In this document: piece by piece, positions 33,954 to 46,372 of the stretch
Position numbering within the stretch: the first letter of the stretch is position 1
Layout: each line of letters opens with the position of its first letter
Assembly: GCA_021399445.1 (NCBI GenBank)
Contig: JAJTUQ010000003.1
Coordinates: forward strand, 2,542,001-2,606,000
Source: Xylogone sp. PMI_703
Taxonomy: Eukaryota > Ascomycota > Leotiomycetes
DNA: 64,000 nt
Reading direction: 5' to 3'
Program-made: the position numbers and the translations under genes
The notes under the pieces: model-generated
The model's database searches: none
What the model saw: the letters and a program-made list of their open reading frames with translations, nothing else
Told to the model about the DNA's origin: nothing

Positions 33954-35053
33954 GGTAGTAGAGATATATCATGAAGTGAGAATCCTGATATTTTAGCGGA
34001 TAGCTCTGTATTATGATCCTAGTAACGATAATAATATCTTAATTGAATACCCCGTTTTGAGTAGAACAAGACATGCTCGAAAGAAAGAGTCTGTATCAAG
34101 ATCAGATACACGGAAGTTTACAGCTTATTCTAATAGCGATATTGCAGTCATAACCTTTCATATCGGCAGTAATATTACCTTGCATTCTCCGATGTCCAAT
34201 GAAAAGCCAAAATGATACTTTTAAGTTTAAGTGTTAAAGTTTAACGATAAGTAAACCCACAGATGTCGGGTTGGTACTTCCGTTAATGGATCTAGCAACC
34301 ATATAGCAGCAGTACGTACCGAGGCTCGCGAGATTCAGCTCAGCCCCTTTCCTCACGCAGAGCATACTCTATTAGCCATAGCATCATTTCCCGCATGTAG
34401 TAAATCAGCAGTACGTAAAACATAAAACACCAAATAGCTTATTTTAACTACACGTACAGCATTAGTTACTTCTTTAAAAGGCTTATCTACTCATTCTTAC
34501 TCGAGTGTGGCGCCCGGCAACCATGTCTGACTTGCAGCAATTTCGCTCCGAGCTGCTGTCCTGATTAGGAATGCTTTACGCAGCTACCAGACTGCGGCTA
34601 TGGACATGCATGTTGTACCTATCAGGACTTCTTAAACAAGGATGAATGGTATCTCCTAAATAGGTATTCAAGATGCTGTACATCTAAAGCAAGCTATCAC
34701 CGCGATGTTGTGGTAATATCGTAGATTGCTTGGTCATTGATGGATGGCTTAGACGGTGAGAATGCACGGGTTGGTTTTTCTTCTTAGTTTAGTTTATTTC
34801 ATTGGTGTCTATTATTTTTGAGGTTAAATATAAGAAATGCCCTTCTTTATTATCTAGCTATTCTTAAACCAAACCCTCTATATTTGATTAATCTCTTGCT
34901 GGAGAATCACCTGGAAGCTAGATTCTATCCCTCTTATTTCAGCATCTTAGAACAGTTCAAAAGCCCCTCCTTAGAATTAAACGCATTTCTTGAAAACTAT
35001 TCTCAAGATCTTACGGATTCCTTTTGCTTCTTATCGCTCTTTGCTAGGACAAG
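33954..35053. other. AT-rich gene-poor DNA
   Basis: No supported gene. An 88-codon plus frame at 34818-35084 has no motif. A CTAG acceptor at about 35046, just before the next ORF, hints at a 5' UTR intron. Confidence 0.45.
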
Positions 35054-35224
35054 ATGTGCCTCTACTTCCTCGCCTCAAGCGTGAAGAAAAGAAGAGCAGC
35101 AAAAGCCGACGAACAATACTACCGTCCAGCAAGCCCCGTCTCCGGTCAACCAGCTACAACCAGCTCCGTGCCAGTTCCGGGCTACACTAGTCAGTCGGGT
35201 CAGAATAATGGGAGGACTGGGTAG
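35054..35224 (+). CDS. Small ORF, Ser/Pro/Gln-rich (56 aa)
   Basis: The frame MCLYFLASSVKKRRAAKADE continues with a Pro/Ser/Thr/Gln-rich tail and ends NNGRTG. A short hydrophobic start, a basic patch and then a flexible tail is a layout seen in small fungal membrane-linked proteins. It is preceded by a good splice acceptor, so an upstream non-coding exon is possible. No family recognised. Confidence 0.35.
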   Translation: MCLYFLASSVKKRRAAKADEQYYRPASPVSGQPATTSSVPVPGYTSQSGQNNGRTG

Positions 35225-36770
35225 GATTGACGGTTGAGAAGGATGTACTCTAAGGGATATTGTGGTGCGAAAGGGACGGAGAGGGGTATGTGAACAGTTT
35301 GGAGGCTGCAGCTATGTCATATAAGGTGAACTAATACGATTACGGGATCAGGGCGATAGATTTTGTGGTTATAAGTTTATAATACCAAGTTGTAGAAGGA
35401 GACCAGTCTATTTAACTTTCTATCCTTGAACTACGAATTCAAGTTGCTGGCCCCTTCTCTCCACCCTTCACCAGCCCTTTACCCTTCTCTATCTAAGAGA
35501 GACTGAACTTGAAAAATGAAGACCTATCACAACTGGCAAATCATTGATATGCGCAGAACAAAGGAAATTGCCTGACTGCTGAAAACTCGACCTCTACAGC
35601 TGCCCCACCGAGTCATATGCCTATACCTCCCGCTCATCGATGTTCATTGGACTTATTACGCCCCCTTATCCATTTGTCGGAAATGATAACATTGAATTGG
35701 TCATTATGCCATGGTATCACTGTTATCCTCCCCCCAAACGCTGATAGTCAAGAATGAGCAAATATTTGCCTGATACTATCATCGGCGCATTAGTTCAGTG
35801 ATACATCGTTTGAGCACCTCGTCCGAATTGTCCGATAGTATCTTCGTTTTGGCGCTTGCTTCTTTCCCCAACACTTTTGAATCCCTCGAAGTATCCCCTT
35901 CGGTAAATACTGTAAGCCCTTCAGTTTCATTCCAGAAATAAGTCGCTTTCTGATAACTTACAGCTATTATTATGGACAAGTAACGCAGTCCTTGGTGTCT
36001 CTTCAGCTCAGGAATTAAAAGACATTTACTAGAATGTCTTCTTTCGTCAAGGATCTAATTGGTTCCAGAAGCTTCGGCATCATCTGTATTGGGAAGGTAT
36101 TCCCCAATTGTCGTCTGAATAGGATGCAAGGAAAATTGCTGTAGCGTCATGGGGTAAAAGGGGAAAGAACTCAGTAGGATCCATATTCCGAAATTGATGT
36201 TCTGGCGACACTTGTGGCACTAACTATAGGATTTTTCATGCTGGGGCATCTGTTTCGAAACTCAGAGTTCTCTTGAAATAATGAAGAAATAGAATTTATT
36301 GCGTAGTCAAGGTTGATCCGGTGGCCACTAACGACCAGTCCAAATAACACGCGGTAATCACATATCTGGGCCGTCACGCTCTCTGTGTTGATAATCACTT
36401 TGCAGCTAGCCTACGTTTTCGCCCAAAAGTGGAATGCTATCATGATTGCTCTATCTTCGAGAAATTGGAGAGTTCGATAGAGAATGCCTTATGTTGGATG
36501 ACCCCGGTTAGTGTGTAGATTAAAGAAGAAGTCTTCTAGGCCTTTCTTGGACGTATCAGTAGTGAGGAGAACCTAAACCTATCTCTAGTTTTCCGAGAAG
36601 AGATGTATGTCGTTGAATTGTGGAAGTAGAGCTACCAACTAGTATAATTCTCCTAAGTCTAAGTGTAGGTTAGGTAAACGATACGGGCTAGCTGAAAGGG
36701 CTAAGGAGCTTGAGAAGAACTTCTATAGACAATGTAGGGGTGCTTTGTCCAAAGTAATAATATTATAGTA
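35225..36770. other. AT-rich DNA without supported genes
   Basis: Short frames at 35779-35979 and 36171-36398 (minus) show no motif. The stretch looks like decayed repeat DNA next to the reverse-transcriptase-like fragment. Confidence 0.4.
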
Positions 36771-36971
36771 CTATAACAGGTAGCCGGCAACAGTCCGTGC
36801 CTCTTTGAATGCGAGTCCCTTTTTTGCAAAGCGTCCTGTACTGTTTGGACTGCTCGTTGCATATTGTCTTTTATCGAGGTAGGATTCTATCTTTTGCATG
36901 TCTATCTCAACGCCTAGGACTGTAACCTTAGTGCTGGTCACGTCTTTTGAAGCCTGCTCGGGGATGCCCAA
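36771..36971 (-). pseudogene. Reverse-transcriptase-like retroelement fragment
   Basis: The minus-strand frame reads TVLGVEIDMQKIESYLDKRQ, then FAKKGLAFKEARTVAGYLL. This matches the pattern (FLGxExD...M...L...K...AxK..L..kE..sLxGxL) that follows the palm region of DIRS- and Ty3-like reverse transcriptases. Only about 60 residues remain and there is no flanking RT or RNase H core. It is taken as a dead fragment; the element family is not resolved. Confidence 0.45.
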
Positions 36972-37089
36972 GATGCATGTGATGCGATGGTATGTCTCGT
37001 TCTCTTGTAAAATTCGTAGCGTGGCTGGATTGCCGGGATATCTCCAGCACAGTCATCAAAGTAGGTCACATCGTCCAGTTAAGTCCTGG

Positions 37090-37239
37090 GAGTCGCCTGG
37101 CGATGGAACGACGCTGTACATCATCTCGATTGTCATGGTGATCATTTCTGGTTCTGTGGCGATTGCTCGTATGGCTGTAGTGCTTACGAAGACAAAAGTT
37201 GAGCTTGATCTGGATGATTATTGTATCTGTTTGGCGCCG
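37090..37239 (+). pseudogene. Truncated rhodopsin/PTH11-like receptor exon
   Basis: The plus frame encodes GDGTTLYIISIVMVIISG, then RMAVVLTKTKVELDLDDYC. This is the first helix and the following loop (ending in the usual W/L-DDY motif) of the fungal rhodopsin-domain membrane receptors. It ends exactly at a GTACGT donor after CICLAP. No later exon with helices 2-7 follows; the DNA instead runs into the decayed repeat-unit gene on the other strand. It is therefore a remnant. Confidence 0.5.
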
Positions 37240-37309
37240 GTACGTGATTGTTGTGTAGGCCTCTGTGCTGGACAACCAAACTGACGGATTCATGTCGTAA
37301 AGTTATGGT

Positions 37310-38640
37310 CAGTCTTGATGACCCTTAGTGAATGCTCTGCCGTTGCCAATGGATAGTAGTACTGGCTCATGATAAATATTGAGATAGTAAATGGAACCAT
37401 TCACTAGGTCAAAGCTGAAAAGTAAGTTGTAATAACGACTACCACCTCCCGTGGTAGAAGACTGGGTAACTGGTGTCGTCTCCCCATAGTTTATTGTCAT
37501 TGCGGACAACAAGATTATTTATTTGTTCCCTTCATATTCTTTGCAAGCTTTGAAGGTGTAAGTAAGTTGTAATACAACTACCACCTCCCATGGTAGAAAA
37601 CTGGGCGACTGGTGTACGCCTCCCATGCTAGTTTATTGTCATTGCGGACAACAATATTCTTTACTGTTCCTTCATATAGTAGACTGGAATGGTGCCAGAA
37701 ACGATACCTTCCATAGAATTGAAGTCATGAAGAGGATATCTGGACCTTGCTGCAAAAATAGTCCTGACCTAACTTGTTGATGTTGGCTGGCTGGGAAGAA
37801 AGGTAGAGAATAACAGCAGAGAGATTTAAAAGGTTCATAAGTCTTGGTGAAGCCAACGGCCTCTCATCGAGTTCCCCTTGCTAGTCTCCTCTAAGCCTCG
37901 ACTTGTGGATAAGTTGAACTTGTCAGCTATTAGTAGCTACAACATTGACGACATTTGCTATTCTTAGGACCCTGGAAGCTGTTTAGCACTAAACTCCCAG
38001 TCACTTATATCTTGAGTTGTAACACTTACATTAATCTCAGGAATAGTGATTGGCGCAACTGCTGTATCTTAGAAGATGATTGTGAGCTAAATTCCATAAA
38101 GGTGAAGTTGATACGAACGATATAGTAGTTTGCCGTCGTTGCGGACGTCAAAGATGAACTTTGAAGATTTAAAGTACTTTGCCATAAAGGTTACGCAATA
38201 TGGTTTGGGAAGCCTCAGTGGAGGAATGTTCTACCCGTAGTTTAACGTCTTTACGGACGAATTCGTTGAGGACTAAGTCCTAAGTATATGTTTTTGGAAG
38301 GATGGAACTAGATTAGGTTAGTTTTTTGTACAGATAAGAGTATAGAAAGTAAAGAAAAGTGTAGGGAAACCAAGTTGTTGGCAACAAACCGCCTGGGCTG
38401 GAGAATTGCTTCTTAACCAATAAAGCGTTCCATCCATCTGTTTGGTGAAAAGGATATTATATTAGGTGTCAGGAAAACTTTGAGGTTTTCCGCGGATCTA
38501 TTCAAGGACTCGTTAACGGGAATAAAAAGTAGATGGACGTTATAGGTTTGATAGACAGTAGCTAGATAGCCGCTATCGAGATCATCACGAGTAACGGAAG
38601 CCGTCAAGAGCTAGTCTTTAATTCATTTGGATATCTATTC
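37310..38640 (-). pseudogene. Decayed gene with repeated VRND(N/G)KL units
   Basis: Reading the minus strand from high to low, there are units at about 38607 (SVTRDDLDSGYLATVYQTYN), 38260 (VRKDVKL), 38140 (VRNDGKLLYRSYQL), 37645 (VRNDNKLAWEAYTSRPVFYH) and 37505 (VRNDNKLWGDDTSYPVFYH). The last two end in the same in-frame TAG. Units about 45 codons apart suggest a beta-propeller such as a fungal fucose-lectin type, but the decay prevents proof. No continuous frame remains. Confidence 0.45.
37419..37657. repeat. Near-tandem duplication of about 97 bp
   Basis: Copies at about 37419-37515 and 37558-37657 share most bases, including AGTAAGTTGTAAT, CTACCACCTCCC and TTTATTGTCATTGCGGACAA. They differ by scattered substitutions and small gaps. 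They are adjacent units of the decayed gene listed here. Confidence 0.7.
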
Positions 38641-40447
38641 AACTATAACAGCAGAATACATGTACATATCTAGAACTAAATTAATTCAGTGAATGTCATG
38701 TTTCAAATCAGTCAAGACTCACCTATGCTAAAAAATCCTCATCACGTCCCGACCTCCCCTCCATATTCTTGGGTTAGTTGGAAACCATCTCAAGAGGAGC
38801 GGCATGGTGGAGCTTCATGTTTTTAGAATGGCTGGGAAAATTCTCTTGATATATGGAAAAGTAGATATTTATTTGTGGGAGGGTTGTGGGAGGTAATCGA
38901 GAAAGAAAAGTAAACAAGGAGCTGCGGGTTGATCGTTTCGAGCGCTCAAAATCTTGGCGCTCCCCCCTTTTCTCTTAGCGGCATTTCTTCCTACGCGACC
39001 CAAAAGATACCAATAGCTTCATTATAACACAAAATAAGGAGACCCTGTTTGAATACAACGGTACCAATGGAGCAGTGGCTTAGTCGCGGATGGAGGTGAT
39101 TCCGGACTAAAAGATGTGACCATGAGGTGCTCGACTTACGATGCCTTGGCCTCCCGTATGTATTCGGGGCTCTCGTGCTTTAACGAACCTCTAAGCGCCC
39201 CAACTGGGCACTTCTAAGGTAACCATGCGGCGTTCATGGAGCCGGATTTCGAAAAAATCAGTTCGCCTGGTTTTTCTATGGTCAACGTGTCCTAGCTTGC
39301 TAGGCGCGGCACCTGAGTTTTTGCCAGTCTCGATGTTGGTAACATCTATTTTTTTTGCATCCATTTTTTTGGGCGTCTTAGTAACGATTTATCATTTTTT
39401 GTATTTGCTATTGTGCAAATGACACCTTTGAGGGCTGTATTAGCTAGTTGTTTCATCGTCCTTTATTGTTGATATTGATCAGATAGGCGAAAAGAGGTAG
39501 ACGGAGAAGAATATATCTACCGATGGCTTGTATTCACTCTTCAATAAGCAGGAGCAATCTATCAGTGGAAGTAGAAGAATATTGTAGTAGCAATTCCTCA
39601 TTAGCATAAGGTGCAATTGTTGACATGGATATCCAAGGTAAATTCTCGTCTCTGCATCCTCCCATCTCTTAGTGAATGAACTCATCCAAATTCAATTAGT
39701 TGAATATAGGAACTTGAACTATCTATCCGATTCCGTATTAAGAAACTTGGTCTATGTGATAGAAATGTAAAAGTAATCGTGTAACATTATCCTAATTTAG
39801 GTAGCTAGGATAAAACAGGTAAATGGTATCTTGTTGGAAAGAGATGCGGTCTTCTAGATATAACTCAATATGCATTCTTGCTCAGCTTCCTGCGAAACAT
39901 GTAAGCAGGACTATCCTTCTTACGCTGTACTGAAAATGATGTATGTGCTTAGGTAAAATGTTTTAGATTGCTATCATGAGAGAATAATGCCAGGAATTAA
40001 CCAAAAAGACACTGATTGTATAGTGTCGTTGCTTATTTTCAGGTGTGGTGATATTAGGGGCATTCTTGTCCATATTCTATGGACTACAGTTCCTGATTGC
40101 TATGAATATGATTATGACTAAGATGAGTAGACCATGGGAGATATGTCCTGCTATTTCCGGTTTAATGCATGTCAAACACAAATATTTTTCTCTAAAAAAA
40201 TTAGGGGAAATTTTTAGATAACGCAGGAAATTGGTGTATATCTTAGATCTCCCATTCCCTCTCTATAGCCAGTATCGAGCTTAAAGAAACCAGCGCAGTT
40301 AGTAAGAATGACCCGGAAATGCAATCTTCTACTCCCAAACTTTGTTGAATCAATACAATACTGCTTGGCCACCCGGTCCATGTATCCGTCTCTTCCTTCT
40401 GCGCCACCACCCTTATCATAAATCGTCAGTAAAATATGGGTCAAGAG
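38641..40447. other. Gene-poor DNA, UBC13 3' flank
   Basis: No supported gene. Poly-T runs occur at about 39350-39371. A 65-codon frame at 39225-39422 is hydrophobic only because of them. I looked for small RNA genes around 38940-39220 and found none that I could support. Confidence 0.4.
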
Positions 40448-41095
40448 CTATGTCATAGCATGTGTCCTTGTCCATTCTCTCGCTGTTGCAATAGCAGCTT
40501 TCTCATCTTCCTTCCACCTCTTAGCTACTTCGGGAGCAAGTGGATCATCGGGGTTTGGTGCGCCAAGGAGGGCTTGAATAGAGAGGAGGATGGTCCGAAT
40601 TTGAAGCGCAGGAGACCAGTTACCTACGCAGAGGGCGGTATCAGCTTTATGTAGTGACATATACAGGTACATATCATATTATCTATGAATAAACCTGTCA
40701 CTTACTCTTCAAGACATCAAGACAAATCCGACCAAGCTTATCAATATTTGGGTGATAAATTTTGGTCAGGAATCGAATCTTTGGAGGGGTCATAGGATAA
40801 TCATCTGGTAGGAACAGTTCGAGTTTGAAAACCCCACCTAGCCCTCATCATTAGCGTATGTCACAATCGACGAGCCATATCATATTAACCCTCGTATGGG
40901 GACTGCACTGGTCCATGTATCGTGACGTCGAAATATCTTAAGTTGTCTTCATGCGGAACTGCACTGATTCCGGGGACACTGTAATAAAACAAGTTTAGTA
41001 TTTCGCAGTCACAACAAGGTTAATATGGTATGATTAGCTTACGGTTCTGCCATCAACCTCTCCGTCTCCTTGATAATCCGTTTTGGAAGTGCCAT
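40448..41095 (-). CDS. UBC13: Ubiquitin-conjugating enzyme E2 Ubc13
   Basis: Ubc13 pairs with Mms2/Uev1 to build Lys63-linked ubiquitin chains in DNA-damage tolerance. Minus-strand exons: 41043..41095, 40890..40978, 40706..40837, 40448..40623, giving 149 residues. It begins [18 protein letters not shown], continues [20 protein letters not shown], has the HPN motif in [11 protein letters not shown], and the catalytic Cys in GRICLDVLK. Then follow [19 protein letters not shown] and APNPDDPLA. The C-terminal helix ends [10 protein letters not shown]. Length and motifs match fungal Ubc13. It is head-to-head with MTC5. Confidence 0.97.
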
Positions 41096-41717
41096 ATTGA
41101 AACTACCCCGCTACTGGGTCTGTGATGGGATCTGATGATAGTAACACTAGATAATACCTCCCCTTGAAAATTTTCAAAATGTTGTTATGTTCGGGCCTCA
41201 AATATTGGAGCGCTGGCTTGGAACTCTTCCTATGAGTCTTTTTCTGCGGTATTCTCCGATATGGAGACTCCAGGCGGCGAAAAAAGAAATAGCGAGTAAT
41301 AAATATTGAAGAAGAGAGATATTGACTGAAAGAGCGTAGATTCCAGGCAGGAAACCCAACTTACAGCTTTCACGCGGTAGAAAAGAGTTTCTTATCTTCA
41401 GATCAGGCTGGCAACTAGAGTTGGTGTGCCAAAGCTCTTGCTCTTACATGCGCCCACAAGGCAGGTCCCGCTTTCATCATAGGCGCTAACCCGATATGTA
41501 AATTTGCGATCAACCTCTTGTCGATAGAGAGTCCTGCTCTCAGCATTACAAACGATATTGGGACTAATCCATTTGATATTAATAGGTCACATATCATAGG
41601 TCGCTTCAAGGAGATGTGTAGTCTCTATATACCATGCAATTCATAAACTTGCATCCCCCAAGTTGCGGCGCGCAGCTGTCGAGAGTAGTTCCCCTATGAT
41701 GTGAATGCTCAGAAACC
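41096..41717. promoter_or_regulatory. Divergent promoter region UBC13 / MTC5
   Basis: This is 622 bp between two outward-facing start codons. A 64-codon minus frame at 41415-41609 has no motif. No TATA box is clear. Confidence 0.45.
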
Positions 41718-44700
41718 ATGAAAGAAGAGTTCAGAAAAGTGAAGACGATCAAGTCTGCATTTGACAGTCCTACCTTTGATACCGATGTTTCATTTCATGT
41801 TGATCGGAAGGTAGGAGCAGCATCTATCTCCCCATCGGGGAGGGATGTCGTTCTAGCTTCGTATGTTGCCTCCTCTCAAATGCCTTGAGTAGCTCTGACT
41901 TCCAAATGTTGTAGTACGGATGGACTTGACATTATAGATCTCGACTCTCCTCTTAACCCACCTCGTCATTTGCGTCATGGCCTACCATGGCTTGTCGCAG
42001 ACGTCCAATGGTCCCCTTTTGCAGTACGCGATTACTGGGTTGTCAGCACAGCAAACCAAAAGGCCTTGGTATGGAACCTAAACATGCAGGACGATGTGAG
42101 CGGAGGTGCGATTGAGCATACCCTCCAGGGGCATTACAGAGCTATCACGGACATAAACTTTTCTGCTCATCACCCGGATATGCTTGCTACCTGTGCAGTT
42201 GATGGCTATGTGCATTGTTGGGACCTTCGCCGACCTAGACAACCAGCTATCACTTTCTGTGATTGGTTCGCTGGGGCAACTCAGGTAAAATATAACAGAC
42301 AGGATTCACATATATTGGCATCTTCCCATGATCGATGGCTGCGCATTTGGGATGATAGAAATGGCGCTGCTCCATTGAAATCCATTGATGCACACGAGTC
42401 AAAAATATATGGTGTTGACTGGAACCGCACCCGAACAACCGGAGTTATAACATGTTCTTTAGATAAGAGTATCAAGATTTGGGATTATAGCAATGACATT
42501 GATGAGCCTGAACGCATCATTCGCACTGACTTCCCCGTATGGCGTGCTCGGCATACACCTTTTGGATGGGGTATATTAGCCATGCCACAAGATGCACCTG
42601 GGGACCTATACCTCTATGACCGTCGCTCCACGCCAGAGACCTCGAAAGATTTTGCTACTCCGCCCGTTGTTACGTTCTCAGGACATGGTAACCACAAAGT
42701 CAAAGAATTCTTGTGGAGATCCCGTGGCAGTATCACTGACAATGGTATTGATAATCGAGAGTTCCAGCTTGTGTCGTGGGGTCAGGACAAACAATTACGC
42801 CTACAACACGTAGACCCGCGGATTCTTGAAACTGTCGGTTATATTAAAGGCGGTCCGGCCAGCAAAAATCTCAACTTCACTCGAAAAGGAGCAGCATACC
42901 GGACATTTCGTCATATAGAAGGGTTAGGCTCAGACAAGAAAGCAGCAACAATTACTGGACCACGTCCAGGTAGTTCTGGTTTTAAAGTCAGTGCATTGAC
43001 TGCAGGAGTCAGGAAGATGTCTTTGCCCAGTAGCACTCGCACGTATATGATGGCACGAGCTTCAAGTATGAAGACTAAAGATAAAAAGTCGAGGCCTGAA
43101 GAAGAGAGCCAGAAACAGATTGGTTGGATGAGTGGCATCAAATTTACAAAACAAGACAACGGTCCCGGACAGCGAAAGCGTTCACATGGTAGAAGACTTT
43201 CACTTCTAAATCCAGATTTTGAAGAAGATGGGGACTGGGATGGCCCGGAAAGCTTGCACGATGAAATTATACGCGTGAGCAAGCAGCTGCCCAAAGTTGC
43301 ATTTGAAAGCATTGATATGGATAAGAAAACCATTGTGGTCTCAATGAATGGACCTTGGGGTGAAGAAAGCAGCCCAATCTACATACGAGTCACAATTACA
43401 TTCCCAGAGCAGTATCCTGAAACTAAAGCTCCGTCTCTCACAATCGGCAAGACATCTCTGATGCCTGATGCGACCTATAACAGACTTAAGCAAGAAGTGC
43501 AGCAGATAGCAGCTGGTTTTGTCAGTCGTAAGAAAGGCTGCCTGGAAGCCGCGCTCTGCTATCTCCTAGGAGAGGTTGATTTAGAGACCAGCGTCACCTT
43601 CTTTAAAGATGGTGAAGATCTTGATGATGATGATGATCTTGATGGCTTGGCTGATGAAAGTTCAAGTGACGATGATGATGTGAATATCCCTGCCGGAGCG
43701 TCAGCTATGATGTCTCAAGAGCTCGACGCAAGCGCTACGGCGGATATGCTCACGCCCGCTCATAGAAATGCCAATGTTCCTCTTCCAAGGTTCTGTGGCG
43801 CTCGATTTACTGGAGATGGCAGGCTAGTCTGTTTCTTCCCACCGAAGGAAGAGAAGGTCAAATCTTTATTGGGAGCTCTAATTGATAATAATAAGGAACG
43901 ATCTAAGTCGGATCCAGTGTTTGAAACTTTCGGCAGGCTCCATAATAATAGCTCACCCATTCCCCGTAACAAGTCAATGTCTATTACTGAAGAAAGCCGA
44001 GCAGAGTCAGAGCTCTCTGACGATTCTGATGTCTCTTCTTCGAGTGACTCAGACTCTTCTCACTTCCATGTGCCACGCTTCCCGATGGCAGATTATTGGC
44101 GCCGACCTCACCATCGGTCATATGTGAAGACCTCTACAATCCAGTCACAGAAGTCGAGTGCCAATGGTACTGGAACAGGTACGGGTACAGGAACCGGCGT
44201 GAGTAGAAGTAGATCTTCAAAACCGAAAAATATCATTGCTCTTCACGACATTAGTTATCTTTTGCCCTCTAAAAAGGAGCTAGCCGAGGAATATGCGATC
44301 TTTGGAGAAGGACCCAGTGTGTGTGAAAACAACGCGCAAGTTGCTGAAAAGTATGGCTTCAATGACCGTGCAGATATATGGAGATATGTTGCAATATTAC
44401 TACGGAATGATGTTCCGCTAGAAGTTCTTGATCGTAGTGAACAACTTGGAGAACCGCTACTTGTGATTGCAAAGGATGCTGTCAAGCGATATCGCCGAAA
44501 TAGTGGCTCAGACAGCGGCGTCGACCTTACTTATGATACTAAGAAGAGACGCAACAGTCTATCAGCGAGAGTCAAATGGGGGACAAGTCCACTTGCTAGA
44601 CCACTGATTGCAGATCTTTTCTCTCATTATGAGAGGCTTGCCGATATTCAAATGCTTGCAATGCTGTCGTGTATCTTCAGTGAGCCCGTTGCTGCGGACA

Positions 44701-46169
44701 GTGTCTCTCATGCAGAGTTGCGGATGACTCAAACACAAACTCCCCTTTCGATGAAGACACCCGCGTTCTCACTGGACTACTTTCCCACACATGCTGCAGC
44801 ATGGATTTCTTATCAGAAAACCCCGGTTGATTCGATAGTCTCTACTCCAAGAATATCTCAGACACCTGTTGGCTTGTATGGCTCTGTAGGTTCATCCAAC
44901 GGAGCTTATGGTAGTGATCCAACGTCGGCATCATATTCCTGCGGGGAAACGCCTCCTACACAATTAAATCAGACCAGCTCCGATCAAATTCGAGAGGCAC
45001 AAAGCCTCTCAACATCTCCTGAGGGTACTCGGAATACTCGCCGCATAAATCAAGGTATTGCGTCTAGCTTTGCAGCAAGTTTTGGTCGACCATTTACAAT
45101 GGCATCCTCATCACCACCACAACGTAAGAGACCAAGTCCCGTAGAGATGCTGAATTCCTTAGCCCCCAGTGCCATAACTTGGGGAAATACCACAGTACTA
45201 GGCAGCGTAAAGGAGTCGGACATCTCCGGTCGCACATCAATTTCAGAAGATGAGAGTGAAATCACTGATCAGAAATCAGCAATATGCACCGGAATTACAA
45301 TCAAAATGGAGAATCAAAATGTCTTCGATGAGGAAGGCTGCATGAATTTACCCTTACTTGACCCTAGTAAAGCTGCGCTTTACGAAAGCTATCGGCGCAC
45401 ATACGCTGAAATGCTTTATATATGGGGGCACCCACTAGCGCGGCTGGAAATTCTTAAGTTCAATGGCCTCAAAGATGGCCTCCTAGAGCCTGAGACACCA
45501 GGGCTCAAACCTTTCGCCGCATCAGTACGTTCAAATGACACGCATGCCGACGCACCACCACCGTCGCCCATTATCCTAGGAAAGAAAGATACTACTCTGT
45601 CCAATCTTTCTGCTCTAGAACATGGACTAGATGTAACTGGTTACTGTCTCGTCCATGATACCCGTTTAGAGCCACTACCTTTAAGTTTGGGAGGCGGCGC
45701 AATAGGTTATTGTGATCGATGCAAACACGAGCAGAAACAGTTGCGCTGCACCATCTGTTTAGAACCAATCAGTGCTCTCTTCCCTCCATGTCTCTCATGT
45801 GGCTGCGCAAACCACCAGCACTGTCTCCGAGAATACCATGCCCAGGGCGGAGAGTTCTGCCCCGGTGGCTGCGAATGCGATTGTACGCTGAAAGCAAGCC
45901 AAGGTGTAGTAGAAAGCTGGGAGGTCATGATGGGTGCAATTGAGATGATGAGGATACTAGATGCAAAGAGGATTATGGAAGAGAAGGAGAGGTTAACCGA
46001 CTGGGAAGCGGCGGAAAAGGGGGAATGGGAGAATCTCACGGCTCCCAATGGAGGTCTTGGGAAAGGATATTCTACACTGAGTAAGAGGCTTGTCCAGGTA
46101 AGGTCTGGAGATTGGGGTATCCCAGGTACGAGGAAAAAGACCAGGAGTTTAAGGAAGGAAGAAAGGTGA
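41718..46169 (+). CDS. MTC5: SEA/GATOR2 complex subunit Mtc5 (WDR59-like)
   Basis: This is a vacuole-associated WD40 protein of the SEACAT/GATOR2 complex, which relieves SEACIT/GATOR1 inhibition of TORC1 when amino acids are present. Exons 41718..41860 and 41915..46169 give 1465 residues. WD40 repeats cover about residues 45-340 (HYRAITDINFSAHHPDML, ILASSHDRWLRIWDDRNG, TCSLDKSIKIWDYS). An RWD domain lies at about 490-600 (SLHDEIIRVSKQLPKVAF, ITFPEQYPETKAP). Acidic and Ser-rich linkers follow, including a Gly-Thr run at about 798. The C-terminal zinc-finger/RING region at about 1290-1385 has paired cysteines (YCDRCKHEQ, RCTICLEPI, CLSCGCANHQHC). The WD40-RWD-RING order is that of WDR59. Confidence 0.93.
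44166..44199 (+). repeat. In-frame GGNACN repeat coding (Gly-Thr)n
   Basis: A short run of GGT/GGA/GGC + ACN codons inside MTC5 encodes alternating Gly-Thr. Codons vary, so it is not a pure microsatellite, but it may vary in length between strains. Confidence 0.6.
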
Positions 46170-46372
46170 TTTGTTCAGAATATGGGCCTCGATACTCGGC
46201 GTTCATGGGACTGGCTTTCTTAGGCTAAGGAAGGCTTTCTGGATAATATGTACAATAATGTATCATGGCTAATTAAGGTATGAAAGTAACCCCTTGAGTG
46301 TATGTATCATCTCATGTTGTCCATGAGAAAGATATATGTAACAATCAATGCTTCAGTATAGATGAATTTGCT

